64,000 bases of DNA from Clytia hemisphaerica (taxonomy: Eukaryota > Cnidaria > Hydrozoa > Leptothecata > Clytiidae), in assembly GCA_902728285.1 (NCBI GenBank), contig CACVBU010001138.1, positions 496,001-560,000 of the forward strand. Direction: 5' to 3'. This document shows positions 32,501 through 41,854 of the stretch, in pieces. Under the pieces are notes generated by a model. It ran no database searches and was not told the DNA's origin. It worked only from the letters and a program-made list of their open reading frames with translations. How positions within the stretch are numbered: the stretch's first letter is position 1; each line of letters starts with the position of its first letter. The position numbers and the translations under genes were made by a program.

Positions 32501-35500
32501 ATTAAAAAAAATTCGCGCGTAAATAGCCTTTGTGCTTGTCATACAGGCTAATTCGACTTTGATACTTCCGACCATCGAGGGAAGATACTTTTGACCATCG
32601 AAAACTAGATTTTCAAAGTTTAAGATACTTCCGACCGGCGACGCTACTTCTGACCGTCGAAATGAGATACTTCCGACCATCGATGATACTTCCCACCATG
32701 TACGAAAAAAAAATTCGCAGAGGCGAGACTCCTGGATGGGAAATGAAACCACGTATTTCCCATCCAGAACGCCCGCGCGTAGTTTTTACACAAACGCCGG
32801 ATTGAAACTAAAATCTATCCTTAGATTTCAAAAAATGTAGTCCTCCAAAACAAAGGAACCGCCAGATACAATCCGTCGTCATGATTACGGCGCGTGAAAC
32901 TTAATGGTTGCGACCAACTTCGTTATTTGTTCCGTTTGTTTGTTTACTTCACATGCGTTTGATCGCATACATTTTTATATAACTGAGATAGAAAGAGAGA
33001 AAAAGCTTAAAAGCATTTGATTTATTGATTTGAAGAAGGAGGGAGTTGAAAAAGTCGCAGGTTTTTTAGCAGGGCTCTTTTGCCCTTTCGATGGTAAAAA
33101 ATATTCACAAAATGGTCAAAATAAGAACATGTTAAGAACATTTTGAGGCTTAAAACTCAAAAAGTTAAGAACATCCGAAGGCTCCAAAAATTTTTGGATG
33201 TTCTTATAAAAAAATGTGTAACGCATTTCGGTGTTTTTGAAATTTTTGAAGCCTTTGGTCTTTTTGAGTTTTTATTTTCGCCAATTTTTTGAGTATTTGT
33301 GTCCATTTTCTTAAGAAATCGGGTGTTTTAGATCCCGCTTAAAATGTTCTTAACATTTTGGCCATCGAAGCCTTATGTTTTTATATAATTTGTTCTTATA
33401 AAAAACGTGTAGCTCAGTTTATGAATTGCTTTTACCACCCCTGGTATTATACCATACTGTAATCCATGCTTATTGGGTCAAGGGTTATCGTTTGCAATGG
33501 CTAAAATATCTAAAAAAGCTTTACTTTACGAAATAGTAAAACCTGGCTGCTTATAAAAAATGAGTACTTTTTCGATAGGATATTTTACGATGTATCATTT
33601 TAGTCTTTTAAAACTATGAAAACAATCTACATTCCTAAAAGAAATCAAGTAACCAAGAACAACACACAAATAAGTTTAGTATTTCTGACAAAAATCTAAA
33701 AATGTAAAAAAATACATTTTGCGGCCGGCTGGGTGAGTTTATTTTTTCGTCACCCGCATTTCCGGAAACAAGACTCTTTTTTTTGGCCTTTATCACACAA
33801 GTTATAATGTATCAAGGAGGTGACATTTTATCTGTCAGCAAGATAGTTTTCTGTCTCCTTGAATATAGCTTTGTTGCAAATCTGACTCAACAATCTGATT
33901 CAACAAATTGCTACCATTTTGGTCGAGTGGTATATCAGTCAAGGCGCAGTAATGTAGTGGTCATCGTTCTTGACTTCCGTGCTGGAGGTCAGGGTTCGAT
34001 TCCCACTCGGTGCTGCGATTTACTTGACAAGTGAATGTACCTTGGCCCGGGTCAACCCATCCCATGTGAGGGGAATAGGGTACCGTCACTCTGATACAAG
34101 AGTGTGGGGAGTTATGCTGGACATTGAATATGGTGTGGTGATGGTACTCATATGTTCAATACCTGTGAGAACGCAAGGTGTTCCCGTACTGTTCGAGTAT
34201 CATCATCGATACAGCACGGCTCTGATGTGTCGCGAGCACAGAGTACAATGTCTGGTAAGTACTCTGATTTACCTATCTAGGGGTAGGAAACTATCCCGGG
34301 ATAGGGCCCGGTCCGATGATATCGGAGGGTCAGCTTCTCAGCTTCTTTTCCATCGGTATTTCAGTCAGTATAGAGATAAATTTATTTATCTGATACTCGG
34401 AGTTTCGTGCCGTTTCAGGGCAGTTTTCAGTCTTAAATTGTATATGCTTTTACATTTTCAGCAACAACTAAAAAGAGAGATGTCTTCAACCAAAGATGAT
34501 TGGTCTGTCTTTGATGGGAAAGAACATTTCAAGACCAGATCTTCCATTATCCAGCCACTCATTGCTCAAGTTTTGAAAGACAAACTTTTAGATGATGCGA
34601 GTGACTCACATCTTGTTGATGTTTACGATCTTGATGCTTTTGATGAACGGATTGAGAATCTTCTTGAAGCATTTCACGAACCGTTTTTCCTTCACGCGCT
34701 TGCCGTTAAATCGCAACCTTTTGCAGGTATACTGAAACATGCCACAACGAAATATCCACAGCTGATTGGTTTAGAATGTGCTTCTTTTGAAGAAGCTTCC
34801 TTAGCTCGAGCTATCGGTACCAAGAGCGATCACATTGTTTACGACAGTCCTGTCAAAACACAACAAGAGCTCGAAAAGGCCATCGAGTGTGGTTTCTATA
34901 TCAATACTGATAACATTAAGTGAAATGGAGATGATTGATAGTATCTTAAAGAAACCAGGTCTGCAAACATCCTCGACTTTTGGAGTACGAATCAACCCTT
35001 TGGTTGGAGAAGGGGGTATCGCAATGTCCAGCACTGCTGGTAAAAGTTCCAAGTTTGGATTGTTCTACTGTGATGAGACCTTCGATTCTTTACTGGAAGT
35101 TTTTAAAAGGTTTCCATGGCTACAAGGGGTGCATTGTCATGTTGGATCACAAGGATGTTCTCTAGATCTTCTTTCCAACGGTGCACTTGCCATTTACCGA
35201 GCAGCTGAACGTCTCAATGCAGCCCTGGGTGAACAACAAATCAAATGTCTGGATATCGGTGGAGGTGTACCCACATCCTATACCAGAGATAAGGAAGCTG
35301 TTTCTTTTACCGAGTACCGAAAAGTTTTACAACAAAAGGAACCCGACTTTTTCTCCGGTAAGTACCGAGTTATTACCGAGTTTGGTCGGTCGGTTTTCAC
35401 GAAATATGGTATGACGCTAACTCATATCTCATGCGTAAAAGGCAGTGATGTCGATTCAGTAGATGCATTTGATCGTTTCCGCGGGAAATCTAATGAAAAT

Positions 35501-35911
35501 CGAATCCTGTTGACGCACGTGGGATCCAATGCACTCATGCGTGAAGCATATCAATTAGCTATTAAAGCATGGCGACGTCGGTTCACTGTATTCAATAAAG
35601 AAGGCTCTGAGAAAGAAATCGATTCACAGGATTTCTGTAAATATGATGTTGCTGGTCCGTTATGTTTCCAAGGTGATTATATTGCCAAAGATGTGTTGTT
35701 GCCAAGGGATATCTCTAATGGTGACATTCTGGCTATCCACGATACAGGGGGTTATACATATTCACTATACAGTCATTACAACAGCCGATCACCGCATGCT
35801 GTTTACACTGTACAAAAGAATCATAATGGAAAGCTCGAGTTGAAATGCATCAAACCCAAAGCAACAGTCAATGAAACAATTCAGTTTTGGAACTACGAAC
35901 AATTTCAATAA
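29585..35911 (+). CDS. PLP-dependent fold-III decarboxylase (diaminopimelate/ornithine decarboxylase-like), frameshifted, probably mitochondrial
   Basis: Two-exon model: 29585-29665 joined to 34462-35911. Exon 1 has 27 codons, phase 0, donor CAG|GTATTT, and reads like a mitochondrial presequence (MFIRSVTLQRSFQRLL, Arg-rich, no acidic residue). Exon 2 follows TACATTTTCAG and is in frame with it (QQLKRE, then ATG 34480). A shorter protein could start at 34480. Family motifs in exon 2: AVKSQP with the Lys that would bind PLP (K77 counted from 34480), HVGSQG, LDIGGGVP for the phosphate, TEFGRSV, GPLCFQGD and HDTGGYTYS. About 476 residues from 34480, a normal length. The frame breaks once: reading to 34920 gives NTDNIK then TGA. 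Skipping the T at 34921 restores EMEMID and the frame then stays open to TAA at 35911. This is an assembly error, a polymorphism or a young pseudogene. Substrate is not determinable here; diaminopimelate, ornithine and arginine decarboxylases share this fold. Confidence 0.78.
30068..30392. mobile_element. Fold-back element about 325 bp
   Basis: Arms of about 55 bases: GGGACACGAAAA, TTGGTGCAATGCAACATGCTC on the left, and their complement at 30328-30385 on the right. A second palindrome (ACAATGAAGCAAAATT / AAATTTTGCTCCATTGT) lies at the centre. Open frames on both strands over it are mirror images of each other, not genes. Confidence 0.75.
30741..32725. mobile_element. About 2-kb transposon with long terminal inverted repeats
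   Basis: Inverted ends of about 165 bases (30741-30909 and about 32562-32725) share GCGAATTTTTTTTTCGTACA and about six spaced copies of GGTCGGAAGTATC each. Inside, a frame at about 31020-31260 (VNEHIQIKKKTIDVKGD, then KARIECFLETDEDV) could be a transposase remnant, but I recognise no catalytic motif. Long ends with internal subrepeats would fit a Mutator-like or fold-back type (inference). Confidence 0.72.
32726..33721. other. Decarboxylase intron, right part, nothing recognised
   Basis: Repeated short TTAAGAACAT blocks at 33132, 33170 and 33342 suggest a decayed repeat. No exon or RNA gene seen. Confidence 0.35.
33722..33790 (-). repeat. Inverted partner of the segment just after decarboxylase exon 1
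   Basis: The complement of this stretch matches 29711-29780: GGCCAAAAAAA, then TCTTGTTTCCGGAAAT, then TCACCCGGCCGCAAAA. The two copies face each other 4 kb apart within the same intron. Confidence 0.7.
33940..34350 (+). mobile_element. tRNA-derived SINE, full-length copy
   Basis: Head: GCGCAGTAATGTAGTGGTCA (A-box-like) and GGTTCGATTCCCACTCGG (B-box). Body: GGGTCAACCCATCCCATGTG, GATACAAGAGTGTGGGG, and the tail block GGTAGGAAACTATCCCGGGA. Inserted about 110 bases upstream of the decarboxylase exon 2 acceptor. The tRNA head does not fold as an intact tRNA over its full length, so this is not a tRNA gene. Confidence 0.82.
34462..35911 (+). CDS. Decarboxylase main exon (with frameshift at 34921)
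   Basis: Holds both catalytic domains: the alanine-racemase-like barrel in the first part and the C-terminal beta domain with GPLCFQGDYIAKDVLLP. It is uninterrupted by introns, in contrast to the heavily split F-box and peptidase genes on either side. Codons 34480-34920 and 34922-35911 are each open; only the one base at 34921 separates the two frames. Confidence 0.85.
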
Positions 35912-36039
35912 TTTTATAGTGTTATATAGATATTTCAAACAAGAGCTCATAATTTTATCATTTTTTAAGATATTTGATACTCTTAGAAGTATTATCTTTA
36001 AACTTCTATTGATTTTAGTTTGACTTATTATTTTCAAAA

Positions 36040-36326
36040 TGGACTTTTCCAGAAAAAAACCGTATACCCCTATTGAGGAGGTCCATCATTTTGTGGGTGG
36101 AAATGCTGCAACCCCCTGGAATTCCAGGCAATTTCAGGCTTAAACTCCTCTGGAATTCTGAATTTTAGTAGGATTTAAAAGGCTACCCCCATGGAATTCC
36201 AGTTATTTTTGACAGATTTTTGTATCTCCCTATGGAATTCCGCCACATATCAAACCTTACCCCCTTGGAACGGAAATGGACCTCCTCAACAGGGGGTATA
36301 CGGTTTTTTTTTTCTGGAAAAGTCCA
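36040..36326. mobile_element. 287-bp MITE just downstream of the decarboxylase
   Basis: Inverted ends TGGACTTTTCCAGAAAAAAA, followed by CCGTATACCCC and GAGGAGGTCCAT on the left, mirrored on the right (ATGGACCTCCTC ... GGGGTATACGG ... TGGAAAAGTCCA). About 45-base arms. Interior holds repeated TGGAATTCC words. Starts 128 bases after the decarboxylase stop, so it may be in its 3' UTR. Confidence 0.85.
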
Positions 36327-36572
36327 ATGAACTGCTTTTCAATAAACATAGACATTCGTTTAACTTAAATCAATTTAAAGCGAATCTCTTTCCCGTCGAA
36401 TTTCTATAGATCACTTGAGCCTTCAACTGATCAATGCCAATAAAGTATGGTCAACAAACTTGAAAATACACGCCTCAATCTTCCTGTGGTTAATAATAAA
36501 TGAATCTTTTGGAGGCTCTGCTTTTCTTTTCTTTTTTGGCCTATCTTTAGGGGGATCTTAATGTTGCCCTGG

Positions 36573-36970
36573 GTATGTCCGTCCGTCTGTCTGTTATTAG
36601 GTTTTCTCGGGATTTGGCTCATTTGATTTTTTACTCAATGATGCAAAATGTTATTTCCCAAAATGTAACGGAGCCCGATTTTCGAAAATATTTTTTGGAC
36701 AAACTTCAGCCAAAAAGATACTTAACTGATTGGTCATTTGAAGTAATAGAGATGACGCGTTCTATAGAAAAAGTAATAAGATTGTTTTTATTACAAGCTA
36801 ACGACCAACCAAATCACATTAGAACTTGTACAAACTCCAGCTTGTCCCAAAAAACTGCAAAAAAACTGGGGTTTAGAACTTTATGAAAAACTGGATCAAT
36901 AACTTCGGCTCAAAATACGAATCTTTACCCCATCTTTACCTATGTTTATCTATAAGAATCACTATTAATA
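36573..36970 (+). mobile_element. Diverged GGACCTACC-family relic
   Basis: A short TCCG/TCTG tract, TTTTCTCGGGATTTGGCTCA, ACGGAGCCCGATTTTCGAAA and TCTATAAGAATCACTATTAA match the family's interior. The start and end motifs are lost. Confidence 0.55.
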
Positions 36971-37059
36971 GCAAGAATGTTCCTGTCAAGTATGGTGCCT
37001 ACATAGACATTAACGGTAATGATTAGCTATAGAAAAACAATAAAACTCATTAAATTTAA

Positions 37060-38030
37060 TTTTACTTCATTTCATTCGTTCATTTTCATTTCATTTCATT
37101 TTGACTTTCATTTCAATTTCATTTCAATTTCATTTCAATTTCATTTCATTTTCATTTCAATTTCATTTCAATTTCATTTTAATTTCATTTCATTTTCATT
37201 TCAATTTCATTTCAATTGCATTTCTTTCACATTTCATTTTCATTTCATTTCACTGGCAATTCATTGCATTTATTTTAATTCATTTCAATTCATTTTTCAT
37301 TCAATTTTATTCAATTGCAGTTTATTTTCATTTCATTTCATGTATTTCATTTCAATTGTCAATTTCAATTTCATTCACGTTCTTTCATTTTTCCATTCAT
37401 TTATTTCATTCAATTTCATTTCATTTCGTTCATTTCATTCAATTTCAATTTCATTCATTTCATTGCAATTTTATTTTAATTCATTTCAATTTCTTTTAAT
37501 TTCCATTTCAATTTCATTCAATTTCATTTCATGTCATTTCAATTTCATTTTATTTGCAATTTCAATTTCATTCAATTTCATTTCAATTTCATTTCAAATT
37601 TTCTTTCAATTTAAATTTCATTTCAATTTCATTTTAATTTCGTTTAATGCATTTCAATTTCATTTTATTTATTTTAAATTCATTTCGCTTTCATTTTAAT
37701 TTGATTTTATTTTCATTTCAAATTTTCATTTCATTTCAATTTCAATTTTATTCAATTCATTTCAATTCATTTCATTTCATTTCATTTCAGTTCAATTCAT
37801 TTCATTCATTTCAATTTCATTTCAAGTTCAGTTCATTTTCATTTCATTTCATTTCAATTTTATTTTAATTTCATTTCAATTTTAGGTAAATTCATTCAAT
37901 TTCATTTCATTTTCATTTCAATTCATTCATTTTATTTCAAATTCATTTCATTTCATTGAATTTCAATTCCATCATTTCATTTCATTTCAATTTCATTTTC
38001 ATTTTCATTCAATTTCATTCAAGTTGAGTT
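37060..38030 (+). repeat. (TTTCA/TTTCAA)n low-complexity tract
   Basis: Nearly 1 kb of TTTCA, ATTTCAA and related words. The long Phe/Ser/His open frames over it are artefacts of the repeat. Confidence 0.93.
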
Positions 38031-38039
38031 GAAATAAAA

Positions 38040-38236
38040 AGATTAATGTCCTTCTCGGCCATTTAATGTCCTTCTCGTCCACGTCTTTGCCCTTATTGTC
38101 CTACTCGGCCATGAAGTGATTTTTTTTCATTCATTTGATTTTAATTTGAGATGAATAAAAAGTTAAGTGTCCTTCTCGGCCATTCCCTCTCGTCCACGCC
38201 TTTGCCTTATTGTCCTTCTCGGCCATGAAGTGATTT
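38040..38236 (+). repeat. TGTCCTTCTCGGCCAT duplicated spacer
   Basis: A block AATGTCCTTCTCGGCCAT...TGCCCTTATTGTCC...GGCCATGAAGTGATTTTTTT occurs twice in tandem (38044-38120 and 38166-38240). It separates the two oppositely oriented simple-repeat tracts. Confidence 0.8.
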
Positions 38237-38239
38237 TTT

Positions 38240-38800
38240 TTTCAATTCATTTTGAATTCAATTTGAAATTAAAATGAAATTGAAATGAAATTAAAATGAA
38301 ATTGAAATGAAATTAAAATGAAAATGAAATGAAATTAAAATGAAATGGAATTGAAATGAAAATGAAATGAAATTAATATGAAATTGAAATGAATTTAAAA
38401 TGAAATTGAAATGAAATTGAAAATGAAATGAAATAAACTGAAACTTTAAAATGAAATTAAAATGGAAATTAAATGACCTGAATGAAATGAAATTGACTTG
38501 AAATGAAATGAAAATTGAAATGAAATTGGAATGAAATTGAATGAATTGACTGAAATGAATTACAAATGAAATTGAAATGAAATGAAATTGATGAAATTGA
38601 AACCCTGAATTACAACCTGCAATGAAATGACATTAAAATGAAATTAAATTGAAATTGAAATGAAAACTCCCCTGACCATAACTCCCTTGCCCTGCCCTTC
38701 CATGCCCTTAACTGCCTTGCCCTGCCCTGCCCCTGCCCCTGCCCTGCCCTTGCCCTGCCCCCCCCTGGACTCCCCCTGCCCTTGCCCTAGCCCCGTCCAA
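38240..38800 (+). repeat. (TGAAA)n tract, inverted relative to the preceding (TTTCA)n, then (CCCTG)n
   Basis: GAAATTGAAATGAAATTAAAATG words to about 38670, then a C-rich (CCCTG/CCCTTG)n run to about 38800. The first part is the reverse complement of the 37060-38030 tract. Confidence 0.92.
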
Positions 38801-38929
38801 ATGAAATATGAAATTGGCAAATGAAATGAAATGAATGATTCCCCTGAAAGTCCCTTCCATTTCTTGCGCTTTTTTCTTGTTTTTCGATCAGCTAATTCAT
38901 TATATCGCTAATGTTTCTGTAGGCCACCA

Positions 38930-39490
38930 TAGTCAAGTCACTAAATTTTTTGATGAGATAGATATTCTTTTTTATTATGAAGGCTTGATTATGAAGAATA
39001 TTTGTGTTTAGACATGAAATTTCGGTTGCTAGACGTTTTTTTAAAGAAAAATGAGCCAAATTTGATATTTTTTATAAGCACATTACCAATTACTTGGTTC
39101 AGCTTCTCTCGAGATTGGCTTATTCATTCTTTATGATTTTTTGCACAAAGGTGCATAACTATAATCCCTCGAGTGTGGCAGAGCCCAATTTTCGAAAAAG
39201 AATTTGCGGGGGAAATCCTGTTCAAAAAACGGCTTAAAAAAGGCTTTTTTGGACTATGTTGAAAACTGGATCATTATTTTTTCCTAGTTTTTTGCATAAA
39301 AGTAGGGTACAAATCAAATCATTGGTAAAAGATGGCTGAAGCAGATTTTCACCAAAAAATATTTTCGCCTCAAAAATTATATCTTTATCCTTAAGAATCA
39401 TCATTTGTTAGCATACTTCAACGATCTTAACCAAACTACTCAATTTTTGATGAGATATAATCTCGGTCAAAATATATTGAGAATTTTGGT
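38930..39490 (+). mobile_element. GGACCTACC-family fragments
   Basis: TTTTTTGATGAGATAGATATTC near 38945, then a second piece with TCTCTCGAGATTGGCTTATT, TTTTTTGCACAAAGGTGCATAACTATA, GGCAGAGCCC and TTTTTGATGAGATATAAT near 39445. No intact end was found. Confidence 0.6.
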
Positions 39491-39689
39491 TAATTCCTCG
39501 TTTTTAGCAAGTCGCTTTTGGGCCAATTGATAAATTTATTCGAATATTTCAATTCGGGACGGGATTATAGACTTCCAGGCTATAGTCTGAGCCCTTTTGG
39601 ACCATTCTTGAACTTTTGGATACTCAGATCCTAAGGTCGGTCTTAAAGGTTTTAGTTTTACATAAGTGTTCCCGTTTCATATCAGACAC

Positions 39690-41300
39690 ATATCATCACA
39701 CATATAAATGACAACGACATAGCTGAAATATTAAATCAACAGTTTGCAAGTGTCTTCTCTAAAGACGACGGCTTATTACCTGAAATCAAAGGTCCTAAAG
39801 GATCGAACATCAAAGACATTGTTTTCACCAGAAACGGCATCCATAAATTGCTATCGAATATCAATCCTAAGAAAGCTTGTGGTCCCGACAATGTCTCAGC
39901 AAGGATTCTCCATGTATGTGCAGACATTTTACCTGACATCTTTGTTTTACTTTTCACGGCATCACTCGAACAAGGAGCCATTCCAAACGACTGGCGACAT
40001 GCATTAGTGACTCCAATTTACAAAGGCGGGAATAAAGACCGATCAAAAGCTGAGAACTATAGGCCGATCAGCCTAACATCGATCACTTGCAAGCTTATGG
40101 AGCACATAATCCACAGCAATATAATGACTCATTTTGATCAGGACCACACACTTTCTGATACACAACATGGCTTTAGAAAATTTCGATCATGCGAGACGCA
40201 GCTAATTCAAACCATAAATACGCTGGCGCAATCTTTGAACAATCGCGAACAAACAGACTCCATTTTGTTGGATTTTAGTAAAGCCTTCGACAAGGTTTGT
40301 CACAGAAAACTTTTATTGAAACTTGAACATTATGGCATCCATGGAACCTTGCTTAAATGGATAGCGGATTTTCTGAACAATCGTAGTCAATGTGTAGCTG
40401 TAAGAGGAACTCTGTCAAAGCGGATAGCGGTCACTTCAGGTGTCCCTCAAGCTCAGTTCTTGGTCCCCTCTTGTTTCTTGTTTATATAAACGATATGCCC
40501 TTGCATGTTGATTCAAATATTGCTTTGTTTGCTGACGATTCCTACTTATTCAAAGTAATCAAATGCCTAAATGATGCATATTCATTACAAGCAGACCTTG
40601 ACAAGTTAGTGGAGTGGGAAAAGCAATGGTCAATGGAGTTCCACCCGGGGAAATGCTATGTACTTCGCATAACAAACAAACGTAAAATTATTGACCACAC
40701 CTATACAATCCATGGTCAAAACTTGAAGGCAGTTGATAAAGCGAAATACCTTGGAGTAACCATTTCCAAGAATCTCTCTTGGAAACATCATGTTTCAGTC
40801 ATCACTGCTAAGGCAAATTCCACCAGGATATTTCTTCAAAGGAATCTTCAAATGACAGACACAGAAACTCGTCTCGTTTGCTATAAGACATACATCAGAC
40901 CTCTAGTAGAATATGCATCTTCAGTATGGGACTCACCTGGGAAATTGAATATAACATCGCAGTTAGAAAGCGTCCAACGAAAATCCATCCGTTGGATTTA
41001 CAATAGGTGGGACAGGGAATGTTCAACCCACTTCGTTATTGAAAGATGCTAATTTGGATATACTTGAAAATCGTCGCAAAATCAATCGCCTCAAACTTTT
41101 TCACAACATCATGTCTGGTTCAAAAACGTAGACAAATCAATCCCTCCCCACGAGACAGCGTTGTAAAAACGTAAAATATAAACAATTACTGGGCTCAATC
41201 CAGTCCATACACAATGTCTTTTTTCCCAAATGTGGTTCAACTATGGAACAGCCTTCCAAAAGAAGCAAACATCTATTGAAGATACTGTTGTTTTTATTGA
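39690..41300 (+). mobile_element. LINE reverse transcriptase fragment, 5'-truncated and frameshifted
   Basis: Non-LTR retrotransposon ORF2 remnant of the Jockey/CR1/Rex type. Frame 39848-40450 holds KKACGPDNVSARIL, TPIYKGG, ENYRPISLTS, DTQHGFRKFRSC and DFSKAFDKVCH. After a frameshift near 40450, inside the GVPQ/VLGPLLFLVYINDM motif, the second frame (to 41052) holds the catalytic FADD, the PGKC block and KYLGVTIS. A second frameshift near 41030 is followed by ILENRRKINRLKLFHN. There is no endonuclease domain upstream, so the copy is truncated and dead. Confidence 0.88.
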
Positions 41301-41854
41301 TAAAATTAGTGGTCTGAACTTAGATTTCTAGTAAACCATTGACTCCATTTTATGCTAATTTTATCCCTTATCTTCAGTCCTAAATCTGTGGATCTAATTT
41401 TGAATTATTTTTGTCAACACCTACCCAAATCTAGAACTCAAAGCTTGAAATCATTTGGAATCTCTCTACTCACTAATAAGCTTTATATACCTTTTAAGAT
41501 GTTTTTATATTTATTTTTAGTAAATAAATCTTGTTTTTATATGCAATTTTTAATCTTAAGTTTATTCTTTTAAGCCAGATACATATATTTTTTATCACTA
41601 TTTATTTACCTTATATTTATATTCTTTTCTAGATAATATTTGTGAGAATAGGTTTTGTAACCTCCTGTAAATTATCGAATAGAAATTCTTACCATGACAC
41701 AGTGGTGTGCTATTGTTATATTATGCTGATATAAGCAAAAAAATGTTTTTCCTTCCCTCTTTCTGATCAATCTCTCTCCATATCTGTGTCAAACCAATGT
41801 GAAAAAGCTTGTGAATTAAAATTCAAAGATGAGCAAGCATTTCGAGAAAATAAT
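41301..41854. other. Downstream of the LINE, nothing recognised
   Basis: AT-rich; may be the LINE 3' region. No gene supported. Confidence 0.3.

Noticed and set aside
33940..34015. Possible tRNA gene (A and B boxes present)
   Set aside because: The head continues into a body shared with two other loci and does not form a complete cloverleaf, so it is a SINE.
33970..34461. Extension of the decarboxylase frame upstream through the SINE
   Set aside because: The open frame is fortuitous SINE sequence; a TTTTCAG acceptor at 34461 and the presequence exon at 29585 give a better start.
37019..37868. 226-residue frame of Phe/His/Ser/Asn words
   Set aside because: It is the translation of the (TTTCA)n tract and appears in several frames together.
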